From Vibrio rarus (GTDB lineage: Bacteria > Pseudomonadota > Gammaproteobacteria > Enterobacterales > Vibrionaceae), in contig NZ_AP024900.1 in the NCBI RefSeq assembly GCF_024347075.1, positions 1,178,001-1,242,000 of the forward strand: a stretch of DNA of 64,000 bases, written 5' to 3'. Shown one piece after another: positions 62,707 to 64,000 of this stretch. The position numbers and the translations under genes are program-made. The notes beneath the pieces are model-generated. The model saw only the letters and a program-made list of their open reading frames with translations. It made no database searches and had not been told where the DNA came from. Numbering within the stretch: the stretch's first letter is position 1; the number at the start of each line of letters is the position of its first letter.

Positions 62707-64000
62707 ATGTTACCAAGACTTAGCCAAACCCCGTCTATGAACCCCACAGTTGCTCGTTATCTAAAACAACTAGCACAGCGCGGTTTTACAGGGGATATAG
62801 AAACCCAATATGCCAGTCGTTTAGCGGTTGCTACAGATAACAGTGTTTACCAACAACTGCCTCAAGCAGTAGTGCATCCCAAAACACAGCACGACATAGA
62901 GTTGCTGACTACGTTGGGAAATGAGCCGGAATTTCATGCTATCCGTTTTTCTCCGAGAGGTGGCGGTACGGGCACTAACGGACAGTCATTAACGGAACAT
63001 ATCGTGGTGGACCTTTCGCGACATATGAACCAACTGATTGAACTCAATTTAGAGCAAGGTTGGGTGAGGGTCGAAACGGGCATGGTAAAAGATCAGCTAA
63101 ATGATTTAGTCCGTGAACATGGCTACTTTTTCTCTCCAGAGTTGTCCACCAGTAACCGAGCAACTATTGGTGGCATGATCAATACCGATGCCTCGGGACA
63201 GGGATCATTGCGCTACGGTAAAACCTCGGATCATGTATTAGGACTTACAACTGTACTTGCTGATGGTTCAGTACTTGATACTGAACACTGGCAAGCGGTG
63301 AAAGGGGACACGTTTGCCGCTCGGGCCGTTCAACAAACCGAGCGTGTATGTCGAGAGTTTCGTCAGGCCATTGAAGAACGTTTTCCACCCTTGAATCGCT
63401 TCCTGACTGGCTACGATCTAAAAAATGCATTAACGGACGATGTGTTTTTACCTGAGCGGGTGCTATGTGGCTCTGAAGGTTCCCTAGGTTTTATTACGAA
63501 AGCTAAGCTCAATCTCACCAAAATTCCCAAAGCTCGCGTGTTAGTCAATGTAAAGTACGACAGTTTTGATTCGGCTCTTCGCTCGGCCCCTATGATGGTG
63601 GAAGCCAATGCAATGTCGGTGGAAACCATTGACTCTATTGTGCTTAATTTAGCCAAGCAAGATATTGTTTGGCATACCGTGAGTGATTTATTGACGGAAG
63701 TACCAGGGCAAGAACTGCTGGGAGTAAACCTTGTTGAGTACGCGGGAGATGATAGTGAGGAAATTAATGGTCAAGTTGATGCATTAACACAACGCCTTGA
63801 ACGTATGATGGCCAATGAGCAAGGTGGCATCATCGGTTATCAAATATGCACAGATTTAGCCAGTATTGGTAAAATTTATGCGATGCGCAAAAAAGCGGTT
63901 GGTTTACTGGGGGCAATCAAAGGCGCGGCCAAGCCGATAGCCTTTGCCGAAGATACTTGTGTGCCTCCTGAGAATTTAGCGGATTTTATTGTGGAATTTC
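62707..64000 (+). CDS. ydiJ: FAD-binding oxidoreductase YdiJ, N-terminal part
   Basis: FAD-linked D-2-hydroxyacid dehydrogenase-like protein with a C-terminal Fe-S domain outside the window. The first 431 codons are present: PCMH-type FAD domain with FSPRGGGTGTNGQSL, STSNRATIGGMINTDASGQ, GKTSDHVLG and CGSEGSLGFITKAKL. Start ATG 62707 (MLPRLSQTP) after AGGAAGC matches the E. coli start; ATG 62689 in the same frame is an alternative. Confidence 0.92.
   Translation, partial: MLPRLSQTPSMNPTVARYLKQLAQRGFTGDIETQYASRLAVATDNSVYQQLPQAVVHPKTQHDIELLTTLGNEPEFHAIRFSPRGGGTGTNGQSLTEHIVVDLSRHMNQLIELNLEQGWVRVETGMVKDQLNDLVREHGYFFSPELSTSNRATIGGMINTDASGQGSLRYGKTSDHVLGLTTVLADGSVLDTEHWQAVKGDTFAARAVQQTERVCREFRQAIEERFPPLNRFLTGYDLKNALTDDVFLPERVLCGSEGSLGFITKAKLNLTKIPKARVLVNVKYDSFDSALRSAPMMVEANAMSVETIDSIVLNLAKQDIVWHTVSDLLTEVPGQELLGVNLVEYAGDDSEEINGQVDALTQRLERMMANEQGGIIGYQICTDLASIGKIYAMRKKAVGLLGAIKGAAKPIAFAEDTCVPPENLADFIVEF

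Noticed and set aside
1..64000. CRISPR array or prophage
   Set aside because: No regularly spaced identical repeats with unique spacers, and no phage structural or integrase genes were found.

Overview
The window reads as chromosomal DNA of a marine member of the Vibrionaceae, most likely a Vibrio. The norspermidine genes (fused diaminobutyrate aminotransferase/decarboxylase, carboxynorspermidine dehydrogenase, nspC), fabV as enoyl-ACP reductase, a TfoY-type competence regulator, PanP and HexR together point there. The order uvrY-uvrC-pgsA followed by a Gly/Cys/Leu tRNA cluster matches the arrangement known from E. coli. Species cannot be fixed from the sequence alone.

Layout. 1-5.7 kb: start of polB (minus strand), then uvrY, uvrC, pgsA and eight intact tRNA genes (4 Gly, 2 Leu, 2 Cys) interleaved with three broken tRNA-Gly copies that share one insertion. 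5.8-11.6 kb: a strongly structured leader RNA and the three norspermidine genes. 11.7-17.3 kb: an accessory patch with unknown small genes, a SatD/DUF3307 pair preceded by three evenly spaced palindromes, two broken genes, and a LexA-controlled umuDC pair. 17.5-26 kb: an exported alkylsulfatase, a small exported protein, a beta-barrel protein divergent from a ToxR/VtrA-like membrane regulator with an overlapping ToxS/VtrC-like partner, and two tandem MFS exporters. 26-28.8 kb: membrane protein, amidohydrolase and a 58-residue membrane peptide.

28.9-49.1 kb is the centrepiece: an anaerobic-type cobalamin locus with two divergent cobalamin riboswitches. Rightward lie cbiD, C, ET, L, G, H, F, cobA, cbiB, cobD, cbiP, cbiA and cobC in one tight run. 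Leftward lies an exported cobaltochelatase CbiK followed by overlapping genes for an ABC-2 type exporter and a BtuFCD/FecCD-type importer. No cbiJ (precorrin-6A reductase) is visible, cbiG is fused to a ferredoxin-like domain, and cobA carries a degenerate HemD-like tail. The co-regulation of an exported chelatase with both an exporter and an importer suggests that part of the corrinoid or cobalt route may pass through the periplasm.

49-64 kb is mostly housekeeping: a pseudouridine synthase, gcvR, fabV, grxA, an iron alcohol dehydrogenase, hexR, panP, lysO, tfoY, purC, a SOS-controlled sulA, a DUF2786 gene and the start of ydiJ. A family of about 160-bp dispersed elements with inverted ends sits between convergent gene ends at three places.
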